From NCBI GenBank assembly GCA_021813585.1, contig JAKAJV010000042.1, positions 1 through 39,290 of the forward strand: a DNA stretch of 39,290 nucleotides, given 5' to 3'. The position numbers and the translations under genes were made by a program. This document shows, in pieces, positions 16,866 to 25,483 of the stretch; position 1 is the stretch's first letter; every line of letters starts with the position of its first letter. The notes below the pieces were generated by a model. The model was not told the DNA's origin, made no database searches, and saw only the letters and a program-made list of their open reading frames with translations. The DNA is from Bacteroidota bacterium. GTDB taxonomy: Bacteria; Bacteroidota; Ignavibacteria; Ignavibacteriales; Ignavibacteriaceae.

Positions 16866-17503
16866 AAGTTTTAATTTCAATTTTATTTGTTTTTTCTTTT
16901 ATGCTTTTTGTTTACGGCAGCAGCAATAATCAGGGCACGGAAACAAATGCCGGGAGCGCAGGCTACTCTGCAAATGATTCCTCAATGAGCAGCGCAGACA
17001 GCGTAAACATAAGCCAGCTGGTTGCAGCTCAAATTCAGCAGGCACGAGACAGGCAGCTCTCTGCCCAAGCCGTTACGGCGGCAAATCAAACCAAGCTGCC
17101 ACAGGTAAAAACAATTAAGACTGTGCAGGCTGTATCCGGCAATTCTCCCATAGTATTTCAGATATCCTATGACACCATGATGAAAATTTTAATTCTCGGT
17201 TCGGCCTCCGTAATGGCGGTACTGGTTGTTTTCATCAGAAGGAAAAGATACAATAAAAAATTCAATGCAAAGAAGTCGTTTAAAGACAATATAAAATCGC
17301 TGCGGGAGGAGAAATTATTTGTAAAGAATAATCCAAAGCTGTCGGAAGTAAGGAACAAGCTGGGCAGCAGCCCTTCAATCTATAATTATTCCAAGGAGGG
17401 TGTATCCAATGCTGCGAGAGACTTGAATATTTCAAAAGGCGAAATATTACTCGCAGCTAAAATTAAAGCGCACGAGCTGAGCAAGACGTGGCCCAGCAAA
17501 TAA
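16862..17503 (+). CDS. membrane protein of unknown function in flagellar operon
   Basis: The 213-residue product has an N-terminal hydrophobic signal (residues 1-18), a Ser/Asn/Gln-rich periplasmic stretch of about 85 residues, a membrane helix at about 107-126 (KILILGSASVMAVLVVFI) followed by RRKRYNKK, and a cytoplasmic tail. The C-terminus (AARDLNISKGEILLAAKIKA) resembles the helix-turn-helix-like ends of small 'flagellar operon' proteins in other phyla, where similar xLGxxxGEVxLxLxL patterns occur; this is only a resemblance. It overlaps the pseudo-kinase gene by four bases and is the last gene before the hairpin repeat and flgF. Confidence 0.65.
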   Translation: MKVLISILFVFSFMLFVYGSSNNQGTETNAGSAGYSANDSSMSSADSVNISQLVAAQIQQARDRQLSAQAVTAANQTKLPQVKTIKTVQAVSGNSPIVFQISYDTMMKILILGSASVMAVLVVFIRRKRYNKKFNAKKSFKDNIKSLREEKLFVKNNPKLSEVRNKLGSSPSIYNYSKEGVSNAARDLNISKGEILLAAKIKAHELSKTWPSK

Positions 17504-17566
17504 AAAATTTAAACCGGAAAAACTTGAAGAACGCGGATGAGACAAAATTTATTGGCCCCTTCTAAA

Positions 17567-17681
17567 TCCTCCCCAAAAGGGAGGACTTTAAATACCCCGA
17601 CCCTTGGGTCGTGGGTGTCTTTTAACGCAGGTCGGAGTCAATACTCCGACCGAGTACTTTTCTCTCCCCCTTTGGGGGAGA
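17567..17681. repeat. hairpin-rich intergenic repeat element inside the flagellar cluster
   Basis: Four near-perfect inverted repeats occur in about 115 bases: TCCTCCC/GGGAGGA (17567-17585), CGACCC/GGGTCG (17598-17611), GGTCGGAGT/ACTCCGACC (17630-17651) and TCTCCCCC/GGGGGAGA (17663-17681). The stretch between 17504 and 17726 has no gene. The GGGAGGACTTT and CTCCC...GGGAGATG arms resemble those at 39124-39181, so this is probably an interspersed REP/MITE-like element. An open frame runs through it into flgF but looks non-coding. Its hairpins could act on transcript ends or stability between the two blocks. Confidence 0.65.
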
Positions 17682-17726
17682 TGGAGGGGGCATTTATTAA
17701 CAAAACAGTTCCAAAGGAAATTCAAA

Positions 17727-18434
17727 ATGATTAAAGGAATTTACATGGCGGCCAGGGGAATGCAGGCAAGAATGAAGAATCTTGACATTGTTGCCAACAA
17801 CCTTGCCAATTTAAATACTACCGGCTTTAAAAGAGAGATACCTTTTTCTATGGTAATGGACCAGATGGGCAATGTTTCTCCCAAGCAGAACACCGATTTC
17901 CATCAGGGTGATATTGTGCAGACATCTAACCCTCTGGACCTAGCTATCTCCGGGCAGGGCTATTTTGTTGTGCAGACCGGGAACGGAACAGAGCTGACCA
18001 GGGACGGCAGCTTCAAAATTTCCAGCGAAGGCTACCTTGTTGATAAGAACGGGAACAAGGTTATGGGTAATAACGGCGCAATCTTCTTAAATAATCTAGA
18101 CCCGGAACAAAAGAAGCTGATAACTATTTCCACTAACGGGGAAGTAAGCCTGGGCAGTAATGTAATAGATACGCTTTTAGTTGCCAAGATGAACGACCCG
18201 CAGCAGGCCTTAAGAACAACCGGTGTTAATTTTTCTGCGGACTCAGGCGGCTACCAGATTGCCTCCGAAGGAGAATATTCAATAAGACAAGGATACCTGG
18301 AAGAATCGAATGTTAATCCCATTAAGGAAATGGAATCGATGATACAGCTGAACCACGAGTACGATTCCGCTCACAAGATGATAAGCTATTTAGATAAAAC
18401 GCTCGATGAAGCAAATCAAATCGGTCAAGTATAA
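17727..18434 (+). CDS. flgF: flagellar proximal/distal rod protein FlgF
   Basis: FlgF is a rod protein between the MS-ring and hook. From ATG 17727 the product is 235 residues and begins MIKGIYMAARGMQARMKNLD with the rod signature IVANNLANLNTTGFKRE. The C-terminal consensus is present (YLEESNVNPIKEMESMIQLN ... DKTLDEAN). The frame is open upstream to 17604, but those codons lie in the hairpin repeat, and the conserved N-terminus sets the start at 17727, preceded by AAAGGAAATTC. It is the shorter of two adjacent rod proteins and lies directly upstream of flgG, so FlgF rather than a second FlgG. Confidence 0.93.
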   Translation: MIKGIYMAARGMQARMKNLDIVANNLANLNTTGFKREIPFSMVMDQMGNVSPKQNTDFHQGDIVQTSNPLDLAISGQGYFVVQTGNGTELTRDGSFKISSEGYLVDKNGNKVMGNNGAIFLNNLDPEQKKLITISTNGEVSLGSNVIDTLLVAKMNDPQQALRTTGVNFSADSGGYQIASEGEYSIRQGYLEESNVNPIKEMESMIQLNHEYDSAHKMISYLDKTLDEANQIGQV

Positions 18435-18449
18435 CGGAAGGAGAAGAAT

Positions 18450-19250
18450 ATGCCAACAAGAGCTTTAAGAACCGCAGCCTCGGGCATGTATGCACAGGAG
18501 CTGAATATTGAAGTAATATCCAACAACATTGCAAACATTAACACCACTGCATACAAGAAAAACAGGGCCGAGTTTCAGGATCTGATGTACCAGCAGGTTA
18601 GCGTAAGTCCTGTCAATTCTTCCGCCCAGGGTGTTAACAGTACATCGTCGGATACAATTCAAATAGGCAACGGCGTGCAGCCCACCTCTACCGAAAAGAT
18701 TTTTACCCAAGGTGATATAACTCCTACAAACAACCAATTAGACTGTGCAATACAGGGCGACGGCTTTTTCCAGGTAAGGAAGAGCGACGGCACTTATGCA
18801 TACACGCGGGACGGCTCGTTTAAAGTCGACTCCGAAGGGAAGATAGTTACCTCCAGCGGCTACGTGCTGGATCCGGGGCTTACACTCGATTCGAACACTT
18901 TGGGAGTAACGATCGCAAAGGATGGTACGGTAACGGTAAATCAAGTCGGCGGCAGCTCATATGTTCTCGGCAATATTCAGCTGGCCAGGTTTATGAATCC
19001 GGGCGGATTGAAATCCCTTGGCGATAACCTGTATGCACAAACGCAGGCATCCGGCACGCCGATAATAGGCACTCCCGGCTCAAACGGATTCGGCGATATA
19101 AACCAGGGCTACCTCGAATCTTCGAACGTAGATATTGTAGAAGAAATGATTGCGATGATATCTGCGCAAAGAGCGTATGAAATAAATTCGAAGACGGTAC
19201 AGACGGTAGAGAACATGATGCAAATGGCTAACAATCTGAAGACGCAATAA
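18450..19250 (+). CDS. flgG: flagellar distal rod protein FlgG
   Basis: FlgG forms the distal rod that crosses the periplasm. The 266-residue product starts MPTRALRTAASGMYAQELNI and carries SNNIANINTTAYKKNRAEF. Other FlgG hallmarks are the internal AIQGDGFFQVRKSDGTYAYT segment and the C-terminal QGYLESSNVDIVEEMIAMIS and AYEINSKTVQTVENMM. The length matches E. coli FlgG (260). A strong Shine-Dalgarno (GGAAGGAG) lies just before the ATG. The stop overlaps the flgA start by one base. Confidence 0.97.
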   Translation: MPTRALRTAASGMYAQELNIEVISNNIANINTTAYKKNRAEFQDLMYQQVSVSPVNSSAQGVNSTSSDTIQIGNGVQPTSTEKIFTQGDITPTNNQLDCAIQGDGFFQVRKSDGTYAYTRDGSFKVDSEGKIVTSSGYVLDPGLTLDSNTLGVTIAKDGTVTVNQVGGSSYVLGNIQLARFMNPGGLKSLGDNLYAQTQASGTPIIGTPGSNGFGDINQGYLESSNVDIVEEMIAMISAQRAYEINSKTVQTVENMMQMANNLKTQ

Positions 19251-19900
19251 TGAGCGCAGTTATTTTATTCATATTGTCTTTGTTCATCAATTCGAATAAT
19301 TCTTTTAAAGGCGAACTGGAAAATTATTTAAAGAAGAACCTTTCCGCATACAAGAACTATAAATATGAAATTCTGCAGCTGCCGGATTCTTATAAGAAGA
19401 TTGAGCTTCTTAAGCCGAATGAATTTAATTTAAGCGGCAACATGGTCTACGTCCCTATCCAGGTTGTGGATAAAAGCGGGCGCACTTTTAGATCGATCTT
19501 ATCCGTAAGATTAAAGCTGTATAAAAATGTTCTTGTAGCATCTAGGCAGATAAGCAGGAAAGAAAATCTTAATGAAAAAGATTTTGTACTTAAAGAAGAA
19601 GACGTAAGCCGTATTAAAGGCGCGCCTATTTATTCTATGGATGGAATAACTTCCTTAAGAAGCACTACGGCAATTAAAGCAGGCGAAGTAGTTCTTAAGC
19701 AGATGCTCGAACAAATACCTGCGGTAAGAATAGGAGACGAGCTGAACGCACAGTATATATACGGCAGCGTGGTAGTCACCACAAAGGTTTTCGCCCGTCA
19801 GGAGGGCGTTGTAGGAGAGGTTATTACGGTTATTACTTCCGACAATAAGTTATTCAAGGCAAAAGTAATCGATTCTAAAAATGTAATTATAATAGAGTAG
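19250..19900 (+). CDS. flgA: P-ring assembly chaperone FlgA
   Basis: FlgA is a periplasmic chaperone for FlgI P-ring assembly. The 216-residue protein has a short N-terminal signal segment (MSAVILFILSLFIN), then a SAF domain region (SRQISRKENLNEKDFVLKEE, STTAIKAGEVVLKQMLEQIP) and a C-terminal FlgA barrel (GVVGEVITVITSDNKLFKAK, VIDSKNVIIIE). Its position between flgG and flgH/flgI, the ring genes it serves, supports the call. The stop is four bases before the flgH ATG. Confidence 0.93.
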   Translation: MSAVILFILSLFINSNNSFKGELENYLKKNLSAYKNYKYEILQLPDSYKKIELLKPNEFNLSGNMVYVPIQVVDKSGRTFRSILSVRLKLYKNVLVASRQISRKENLNEKDFVLKEEDVSRIKGAPIYSMDGITSLRSTTAIKAGEVVLKQMLEQIPAVRIGDELNAQYIYGSVVVTTKVFARQEGVVGEVITVITSDNKLFKAKVIDSKNVIIIE

Positions 19901-19904
19901 GAAT

Positions 19905-20474
19905 ATGAAGAAGTTAATTTTATGGCTGTGTATTTTTGCGCCGGTTATGCTTGCGCAGAACATGAGGCAGAATGCCTTCTCATCGTTGTTCTCAGATCAG
20001 AAGGCAAGCCAGGTAGGAGATGCAATAACAATTCTGGTTGTTGAATCCTCCCAGGCATCAAATAATGCGGCAACCACAACAGACAGGGCGAGCACACTCG
20101 GCCTTTCCGGCAAAGGCGATCTGGGGACCAAGCCTCTGCCCGGTGCAGATTTGAGCCTTGGTACTACAAACGATTTTAAGGGCTCCGGCTCCACTTCAAG
20201 TCAGGGTTCGGTTAATACAAAAATAAGCGCAACGGTCGATTCCGTTCTTGCAAACGGCAACCTTGTTATAGAAGGCAGCAGGAAAATTGTTATTAACGGC
20301 GAAGAGCAGACGATCTATATAAAAGGTATTGTAAGGCCGGCCGACATCTCAACTGATAACTCCGTCCTTTCATACAACATTGCCGATGCTCAAATTGTAT
20401 TTACCGGTAACGGGTCGATCAACAGTGCACAGTCCCCCGGCTGGCTTACTAAATTCTTACACTGGATTTTTTAA
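19905..20474 (+). CDS. flgH: flagellar L-ring protein FlgH, without a lipobox
   Basis: FlgH forms the outer membrane L-ring around the rod. The 189-residue product has the family core: SLFSDQKASQVGDAITILVV, NTKISATVDSVLANGNLVIE, GSRKIVINGEEQTIYIKGIV, RPADIS and a terminal WLTKFLHWIF. FlgH is normally a lipoprotein, but here the N-terminus MKKLILWLCIFAPVMLAQN shows a Sec signal with a likely AxA-type cut before Q and no Cys at that point. Cys9 lies inside the hydrophobic core after Leu, a poor lipobox. It lies between flgA and flgI as usual. Confidence 0.93.
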   Translation: MKKLILWLCIFAPVMLAQNMRQNAFSSLFSDQKASQVGDAITILVVESSQASNNAATTTDRASTLGLSGKGDLGTKPLPGADLSLGTTNDFKGSGSTSSQGSVNTKISATVDSVLANGNLVIEGSRKIVINGEEQTIYIKGIVRPADISTDNSVLSYNIADAQIVFTGNGSINSAQSPGWLTKFLHWIF

Positions 20475-20488
20475 GGCTTAGGTTGAAA

Positions 20489-21577
20489 ATGAAAAAGCTG
20501 ATTGTAATACTTTTACTTTTCGGAATAGCTTCCGCTTTCGGGCAGAGGATTAAAGACATTGCATACATAACCGGCGAAAGCTCGGACCAAATTATAGGAT
20601 ACGGACTAGTTGTGGGACTAGCAGGCAGCGGCGATACCCAGCGCTCTACTTTTACTATCCAATCGGTAACAAGCATGCTAAAGAGGTTCGGCATTACCGT
20701 TACGCAGGATAATATGCAGACACGGAATGTAGCCGCGGTTATGGTAACTGCAACACTTAACTCATCGCTTAAGCCCGGGGCAAAATTTGATGTTACAGTA
20801 TCTTCAATGGGCGACGCATCGAGCCTGCAAGGCGGTACACTATTGATGACTCCGCTTTCGGACATGAGCGGTAGAGTTTACGGTTACGCGCAAGGCGCAC
20901 TTTCCGTAGGCGGGTTTGATATAAGAACGCCTACCGGCAACCGGATTTCGCGCAACCAGGCTCTGGCGGGCAGGGTGCCGATGGGCGGTATTCTTCAACT
21001 GCCGCTGGACGCAGCCTCAATACCCAGCAAAGAAATAAATGTATATCTGAGAGAGCCGGATATTACCACTTCCAACAATATAGCAAACGCAATAAACACA
21101 AAGTTCGGCGGCAATATAGCTCTTGCCAAAGACGGTGCGGAAGTTAAGGTTGCTGTTCCGGCAGATAAGCAGAACAATATTGTTTCGTTCCTTTCCGATC
21201 TTGAAAGCATTACGGTTCAAAAGGATGAGGTTGCAAAAGTTGTTCTGGACGAGAGGACCGGAACGGTTGTAGCCGGAAGCAATGTAAAGATTTTACCGGC
21301 ATCCATTACACACGGCAACTTGAATATTACAATACGTTCGTATCCTATTATTTCTCAGCCGGGTGCTTTTTCCAACGGTACTACACAGGTATTTAACAAC
21401 CTAATTCCTTATGTAACGCAGGACTCGACAAACACGATTGCAATACAGGGCGCTACTACGGTGCAGCAGGTAGCCGCCGCATTAAATTCGTTAAAGGTTT
21501 CGCCGCAGGATATTATTTCGATTTTCCAGGCGCTTAAAAAAGCCGGCGCACTTATCGGCGAGCTGGTGATAATTTAA
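20489..21577 (+). CDS. flgI: flagellar P-ring protein FlgI
   Basis: FlgI forms the periplasmic P-ring. The product has a signal peptide (MKKLIVILLLFGIASAFG, after the first Met), then RIKDIAYITGESSDQIIGYG and LVVGLAGSGDTQRSTFTIQS, the best known part of the family. VVLDERTGTVVAGSNVKILP and the C-terminal ALKKAGALIGELVII also match. ATG 20489 is preferred to the in-frame TTG two codons upstream. Length (~362) is normal. It follows flgH by a few bases and precedes flgJ by 15. Confidence 0.97.
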   Translation: MKKLIVILLLFGIASAFGQRIKDIAYITGESSDQIIGYGLVVGLAGSGDTQRSTFTIQSVTSMLKRFGITVTQDNMQTRNVAAVMVTATLNSSLKPGAKFDVTVSSMGDASSLQGGTLLMTPLSDMSGRVYGYAQGALSVGGFDIRTPTGNRISRNQALAGRVPMGGILQLPLDAASIPSKEINVYLREPDITTSNNIANAINTKFGGNIALAKDGAEVKVAVPADKQNNIVSFLSDLESITVQKDEVAKVVLDERTGTVVAGSNVKILPASITHGNLNITIRSYPIISQPGAFSNGTTQVFNNLIPYVTQDSTNTIAIQGATTVQQVAAALNSLKVSPQDIISIFQALKKAGALIGELVII

Positions 21578-21592
21578 CAGCGAGACAAAGCA

Positions 21593-22432
21593 ATGGCTAA
21601 CTTACAATTAAAAATTACCGATCCGTTAAAGCATTTATCAGGCACTCCCGATATTTCCGGGCGGTATTCCGATGCGCAGAAAGCCAAGATTGCAAATGCA
21701 GCCAAGGAATTTGAGAGCCTGCTTACTTCGATGATGCTCAAAAGCATGTCCAAGACTACAGACGGCATGTTCGGAAGCAGCAGCTTTGGCGGCGACGATT
21801 TTGATACCATCTTTCAGAATGAGATCGCTTCATTCATTTCTGAAAGGAAGAGCCTGGGCATTGCCAGCATTCTCTATAAAAAAATTACCGGCGAGGATAT
21901 GAATGTAATAAGCAAGCCGGCAGAAATGCAGCCTTTAAAAACAGATCAAAAGCTGGATATAAAAACCGATTTTCAAAACACTCCTTCTATTTTGCCCAGC
22001 AGCAAAGCGATGAACAGGCTGAGCCGGTACGACGATATTATAGACAATGCTTCCAGCATTTACGGGGTGGATAAGAATGTAATTAAATCCGTTATACTTA
22101 CGGAGTCCGCCGCAAATGAAAAAGCTTTATCCAGCGCTAAAGCAAAAGGACTTATGCAGCTGATCGACTCAACCGCCGCAGATATGGGCGTGAACAATGT
22201 TTGGGACCCGCAGCAAAATATTTACGGCGGCACTAAATATTTGTCAGAAATGCTTCGAAAATATAACGGGAATCTGGGTCTTGCTTTGGCATCTTATAAC
22301 GCAGGGCCTCAAAATGTTGATAAGTTCGGCGGCATTCCGCCTTTTGAAGAGACACAAAATTATGTTAAGAGAGTGTTAGGCTATTTAAACCATTTAAACG
22401 GAGATAAAAATGGAAGTGAACGATCTATTTAG
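21593..22432 (+). CDS. flgJ: rod-assembly protein FlgJ with C-terminal lytic transglycosylase domain
   Basis: FlgJ caps the growing rod and opens the peptidoglycan layer. The N-terminal ~100 residues carry the rod-binding domain (AAKEFESLLTSMMLKSMSKT, FDTIFQNEIASFISERKSLG, IASILYKKI). From about residue 145 an SLT (GH23-type) transglycosylase domain follows: catalytic Glu171 in ILTESAANEKALS, AKGLMQLIDSTAADMG, YGGTKYLSEML and LASYNAGPQNVDKFGG. In E. coli the FlgJ enzyme domain is instead a GH73 glucosaminidase. The end overlaps flgN by 23 bases. Confidence 0.94.
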   Translation: MANLQLKITDPLKHLSGTPDISGRYSDAQKAKIANAAKEFESLLTSMMLKSMSKTTDGMFGSSSFGGDDFDTIFQNEIASFISERKSLGIASILYKKITGEDMNVISKPAEMQPLKTDQKLDIKTDFQNTPSILPSSKAMNRLSRYDDIIDNASSIYGVDKNVIKSVILTESAANEKALSSAKAKGLMQLIDSTAADMGVNNVWDPQQNIYGGTKYLSEMLRKYNGNLGLALASYNAGPQNVDKFGGIPPFEETQNYVKRVLGYLNHLNGDKNGSERSI

Positions 22433-22862
22433 ATGCCTTAAAGAGCAGCACCAGGCTCTTCAGATTTATCTGGATACAATTCTGGCGCACCAGAAGGCGA
22501 TAATAAGCGCCGATGCCGCGGCTCTTGATGCGACCATTAAGAGCGAAAGCGAATGCCTGTTCCTGGTAGGCAATTGCGAAACCCGCAGGCAGGAAATTTT
22601 GAGCGGGCTTTCCGCCAAATATTCATTGGAGAACAAATCGAACAAGCTTTCAGATTTCATAAAAGAAATAAATAAGAAGAAGCTGTTCGATACCCGGAAC
22701 TTAGTTAAGATGCAGAATTCCATGAAAAGTTTAATTACGGAAATAATAAAAGTGAACAGCCAGAATAAACTCTTAATAGAGCAGGCCAGGAATTTTATCA
22801 AAGAGACAATTGCAGCCTTTATGTCGATGAATAAAAACTCTCTTGTAGACAGGAAGTATTAA
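22410..22862 (+). CDS. flgN: FlgN-like export chaperone for FlgK/FlgL
   Basis: FlgN is a cytoplasmic chaperone that keeps the hook-filament junction proteins ready for export. The 150-residue product is almost wholly alpha-helical, with long heptad-like helices (LFRCLKEQHQALQIYLDTIL, ESECLFLVGNCETRRQEIL, NSQNKLLIEQARNFIKETIA). FlgN proteins share little sequence; the call rests on length, helical pattern, overlap with flgJ and position directly before flgK (one base apart). No flgM was found next to it, although flgM and flgN are often adjacent. Confidence 0.8.
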   Translation: MEVNDLFRCLKEQHQALQIYLDTILAHQKAIISADAAALDATIKSESECLFLVGNCETRRQEILSGLSAKYSLENKSNKLSDFIKEINKKKLFDTRNLVKMQNSMKSLITEIIKVNSQNKLLIEQARNFIKETIAAFMSMNKNSLVDRKY

Positions 22863-22863
22863 G

Positions 22864-24225
22864 ATGGGAATAAGCAACATATTTGATATCGGCACAAGAA
22901 GCCTTACTGCGTACCAGGGAGCTTTGGATGTAACGGCGCAGAACATATCAAATTCCAGCAACCCGGATTATTCAAGGCAGGTAGCAGTGCTGGGCGACGA
23001 AACACCGCAGCAGATTGGCGGCTTTATTTGGGGCAACGGCGTAAAGCTTGAAGACATTAGCAGGGTGCGCAACGCTTTAACCGATCAGCAGCTTAGGGAT
23101 AACAATTCCAAATATTCCAGCAGCAATACTAGCAATGTTCTGCTCGGCCAGGTACAGAATTTATATGATGAGCCGTCCGACCAGGGAATTTCCGGTCTTA
23201 CGACCGCATTCTTCAATTCGTGGCAGCAGCTGTCTGTAACTCCCAATTCGGTATCTTTAAGGCAGAACGTAGTACAGGCTGCTCAGTCTTTAAGCGATAA
23301 AATCCTGAGCGTAAACAACGGCATGGATTCCATACAGACCAGCGTTAAAAGCCAGGTCAATTCGGATGTTACTTCTATTAACAACGACTTGCAGCAGATC
23401 CAATCGTTAAATGCTCAAATCTTTAACTTGCAAAGCACGGGTCAGTCTCCGAACACCCTGCTTGATGCAAGGGATAAAGTGATAGACAGCTTGAGCAATC
23501 TTGTAAATATTAATGTTAATTATGATTCTCAAAATGTCGCCAATATTTCTATCGGCGGAGTGTTTGCTGCAGATAAAGTAACAGCGGTCCAATTTAAAAC
23601 CGCAATGCAGGGCAATAAGATAGTTGTAACATCGCAGGATGGTTCCACAACTTTGGCAATTAACGGCGGCGACCTGAATGCCTCCTTAGATGTTTACAAC
23701 AATAAAATACCATCGTACCAGAGCAGCCTGGATTCGTTTGTAAACAACCTGATGCAGTCCGTCAACAGCCAGCATTCAACCGGCTATACGCTGGATAACC
23801 CGCCGCAGACCGGATTGAATTTCTTCCAAAGCTACACAAGCGGGAATCTAAAAATAAACGACCAGATTGTTAACGACCCGAATAAAATTGCTGTTTCATC
23901 GGACGGCACTTCGGGAAACGGCAATATTGCCTTGAACATTGCCGGACTGAGCACTCAAAAACAAGCTAACGGAAGTACGCTGCTGGACAGCTACAATACG
24001 TTAATCTCTCAGGTAGGGACGGATGTTAAAGGCGCATCGGACATGGCTAATTCCTATAACCTGACCATACAGCAGCTTCAGCAGCAAAAGGCATCTTATT
24101 CCGGCGTATCGGTAGATGAAGAGATGACCAATGTAATTAAATATCAGCAATCTTATACTGCATCTGCAAAATTAATTTCTATTGCCGACCAGATGCTTCA
24201 AACTTTATTAAATATAGTATCGTAA
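22864..24225 (+). CDS. flgK: hook-filament junction protein FlgK (HAP1)
   Basis: FlgK is the first junction protein between hook and filament. The 453-residue product begins MGISNIFDIGTRSLTAYQGA with the D0 signature LDVTAQNISNSSNPDYSRQV, then FFNSWQQLSVTPNSVSLRQN, typical of FlgK. The C-terminal D0 part (SGVSVDEEMTNVIKYQQSYT, ASAKLISIADQMLQTLLNIV) is complete. It is somewhat shorter than E. coli FlgK (547), the loss being in the surface domains. flgL follows after one base. Confidence 0.96.
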   Translation: MGISNIFDIGTRSLTAYQGALDVTAQNISNSSNPDYSRQVAVLGDETPQQIGGFIWGNGVKLEDISRVRNALTDQQLRDNNSKYSSSNTSNVLLGQVQNLYDEPSDQGISGLTTAFFNSWQQLSVTPNSVSLRQNVVQAAQSLSDKILSVNNGMDSIQTSVKSQVNSDVTSINNDLQQIQSLNAQIFNLQSTGQSPNTLLDARDKVIDSLSNLVNINVNYDSQNVANISIGGVFAADKVTAVQFKTAMQGNKIVVTSQDGSTTLAINGGDLNASLDVYNNKIPSYQSSLDSFVNNLMQSVNSQHSTGYTLDNPPQTGLNFFQSYTSGNLKINDQIVNDPNKIAVSSDGTSGNGNIALNIAGLSTQKQANGSTLLDSYNTLISQVGTDVKGASDMANSYNLTIQQLQQQKASYSGVSVDEEMTNVIKYQQSYTASAKLISIADQMLQTLLNIVS

Positions 24226-24226
24226 C

Positions 24227-25483
24227 ATGAGAATTTCAGATTTAATGAGAAGCAACGATTTTTTGTACAACTTAAATGCTACAAAGAATAAGCTTAACGA
24301 TTTGCAGACTCAAGTAGCTACCGGGAATCAAATTCAGCAGCCTTCCGATTCCCCCAGCGGTACAGTTAGCATACTGGGCTGGAACAGCCAGATTAACCAG
24401 GCCAATACTATTATGAGCAATATAGACAGCGGGCTTTCATTTGTTAACGATTCTACCCAGTCGCTGCAGAATATTCAAGATGAAATTACAAATGTCCAGT
24501 CGAAACTAACTCAGGTTCAAAACGCTGCCAACAACCAGGACTTAAGCAACTTTGCAGATCAGATCGATTCATCGCTATCGCTCATTCTAGACAGCGCCAA
24601 CACGCAGTCAGACGGTAAGTATGTTTTTGCAGGCACCGACTTTACTGCCGCTCCTTTCGGATATACTTCCGACGGCAAATCAATTGAAGTTAAAGACGGC
24701 AATATATCCGGCACGCAGAGTATCCGAATCTCTCCGGATGTAGCGCAGCAAATAAACCTTAGCGGCACGGATGTGTTCGGCACTATTATTAAAGGCGGGG
24801 GTAACATCGATTCCGGCACTGCAGTCGGCGCAACGGTTACGGCACAAACGAACGTATACGACTCAAAAGGGAACCAGTATACTTTTAAATTGAATTTTAC
24901 AAAGACCGCGGCAGATACTTATGATTTTACATATGATATAGTGGACAGCAGCAATACTTCAGTGTTGTCGTCGCCTCCGGCCGCTCAGTCGATGGTATTC
25001 GACAGCTCGACAGGCTACCTGCAGACGGTTGACGGGAAGTCCCCGTCATTAACTCATATTACGGTGCCTTCAAGCAACATCGATTTTAATTTTGATCCTT
25101 CGTCCTTAACCGAAAATAACGCATCATCTTCACTTACGTTTACCGCAAACCAGAAGACAGATATATTCAATACTCTTATAAATATTAGAGACAACTTAAG
25201 GAACGGTATTAAGCCTACAACCGACCAGATGCAGGCTGTTTCCGATTTTAACAGCCGCTTGATGGATAACCTAACTCAGGCCGGCAATATTGCAAACCGG
25301 CTTACAAACTCGAAGGATTTAATGAACAATAAAACGCTGCAGCTTCAGGACCTGGTTTCAAAAACCCAGGGAATAGACGTGGCAAAAGCCGTAGTCGATT
25401 TGCAGAACCAGGATTATCTTCTTCAAATGTCTTATAAATTGGCGTCAACAGTTTTAACAACATCTATATTAAACTACCTATGA
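24227..25483 (+). CDS. flgL: hook-filament junction protein FlgL (HAP3)
   Basis: FlgL is the second junction protein, next to the filament, and belongs to the flagellin fold. The 418-residue product starts MRISDLMRSNDFLYNLNATK, NKLNDLQTQVATGNQIQQPS, DSPSGTVSILGW, with the usual GKYVFAGTDFTAAPF segment near residue 130. The C-terminal flagellin-type helix is present (LQDLVSKTQGIDVAKAVVDL, QNQDYLLQMSYKLASTVL). It is longer than E. coli FlgL (317) because of a middle beta-rich insertion at about residues 190-310. The stop overlaps the motA start (ATGA). Confidence 0.95.
   Translation: MRISDLMRSNDFLYNLNATKNKLNDLQTQVATGNQIQQPSDSPSGTVSILGWNSQINQANTIMSNIDSGLSFVNDSTQSLQNIQDEITNVQSKLTQVQNAANNQDLSNFADQIDSSLSLILDSANTQSDGKYVFAGTDFTAAPFGYTSDGKSIEVKDGNISGTQSIRISPDVAQQINLSGTDVFGTIIKGGGNIDSGTAVGATVTAQTNVYDSKGNQYTFKLNFTKTAADTYDFTYDIVDSSNTSVLSSPPAAQSMVFDSSTGYLQTVDGKSPSLTHITVPSSNIDFNFDPSSLTENNASSSLTFTANQKTDIFNTLINIRDNLRNGIKPTTDQMQAVSDFNSRLMDNLTQAGNIANRLTNSKDLMNNKTLQLQDLVSKTQGIDVAKAVVDLQNQDYLLQMSYKLASTVLTTSILNYL

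Noticed and set aside
17537-17734. Open frame through the hairpin element before flgF
   Set aside because: It is made of palindromic repeat sequence, has no ribosome site and no protein-like composition; the extended flgF frame (17604) has the same problem.
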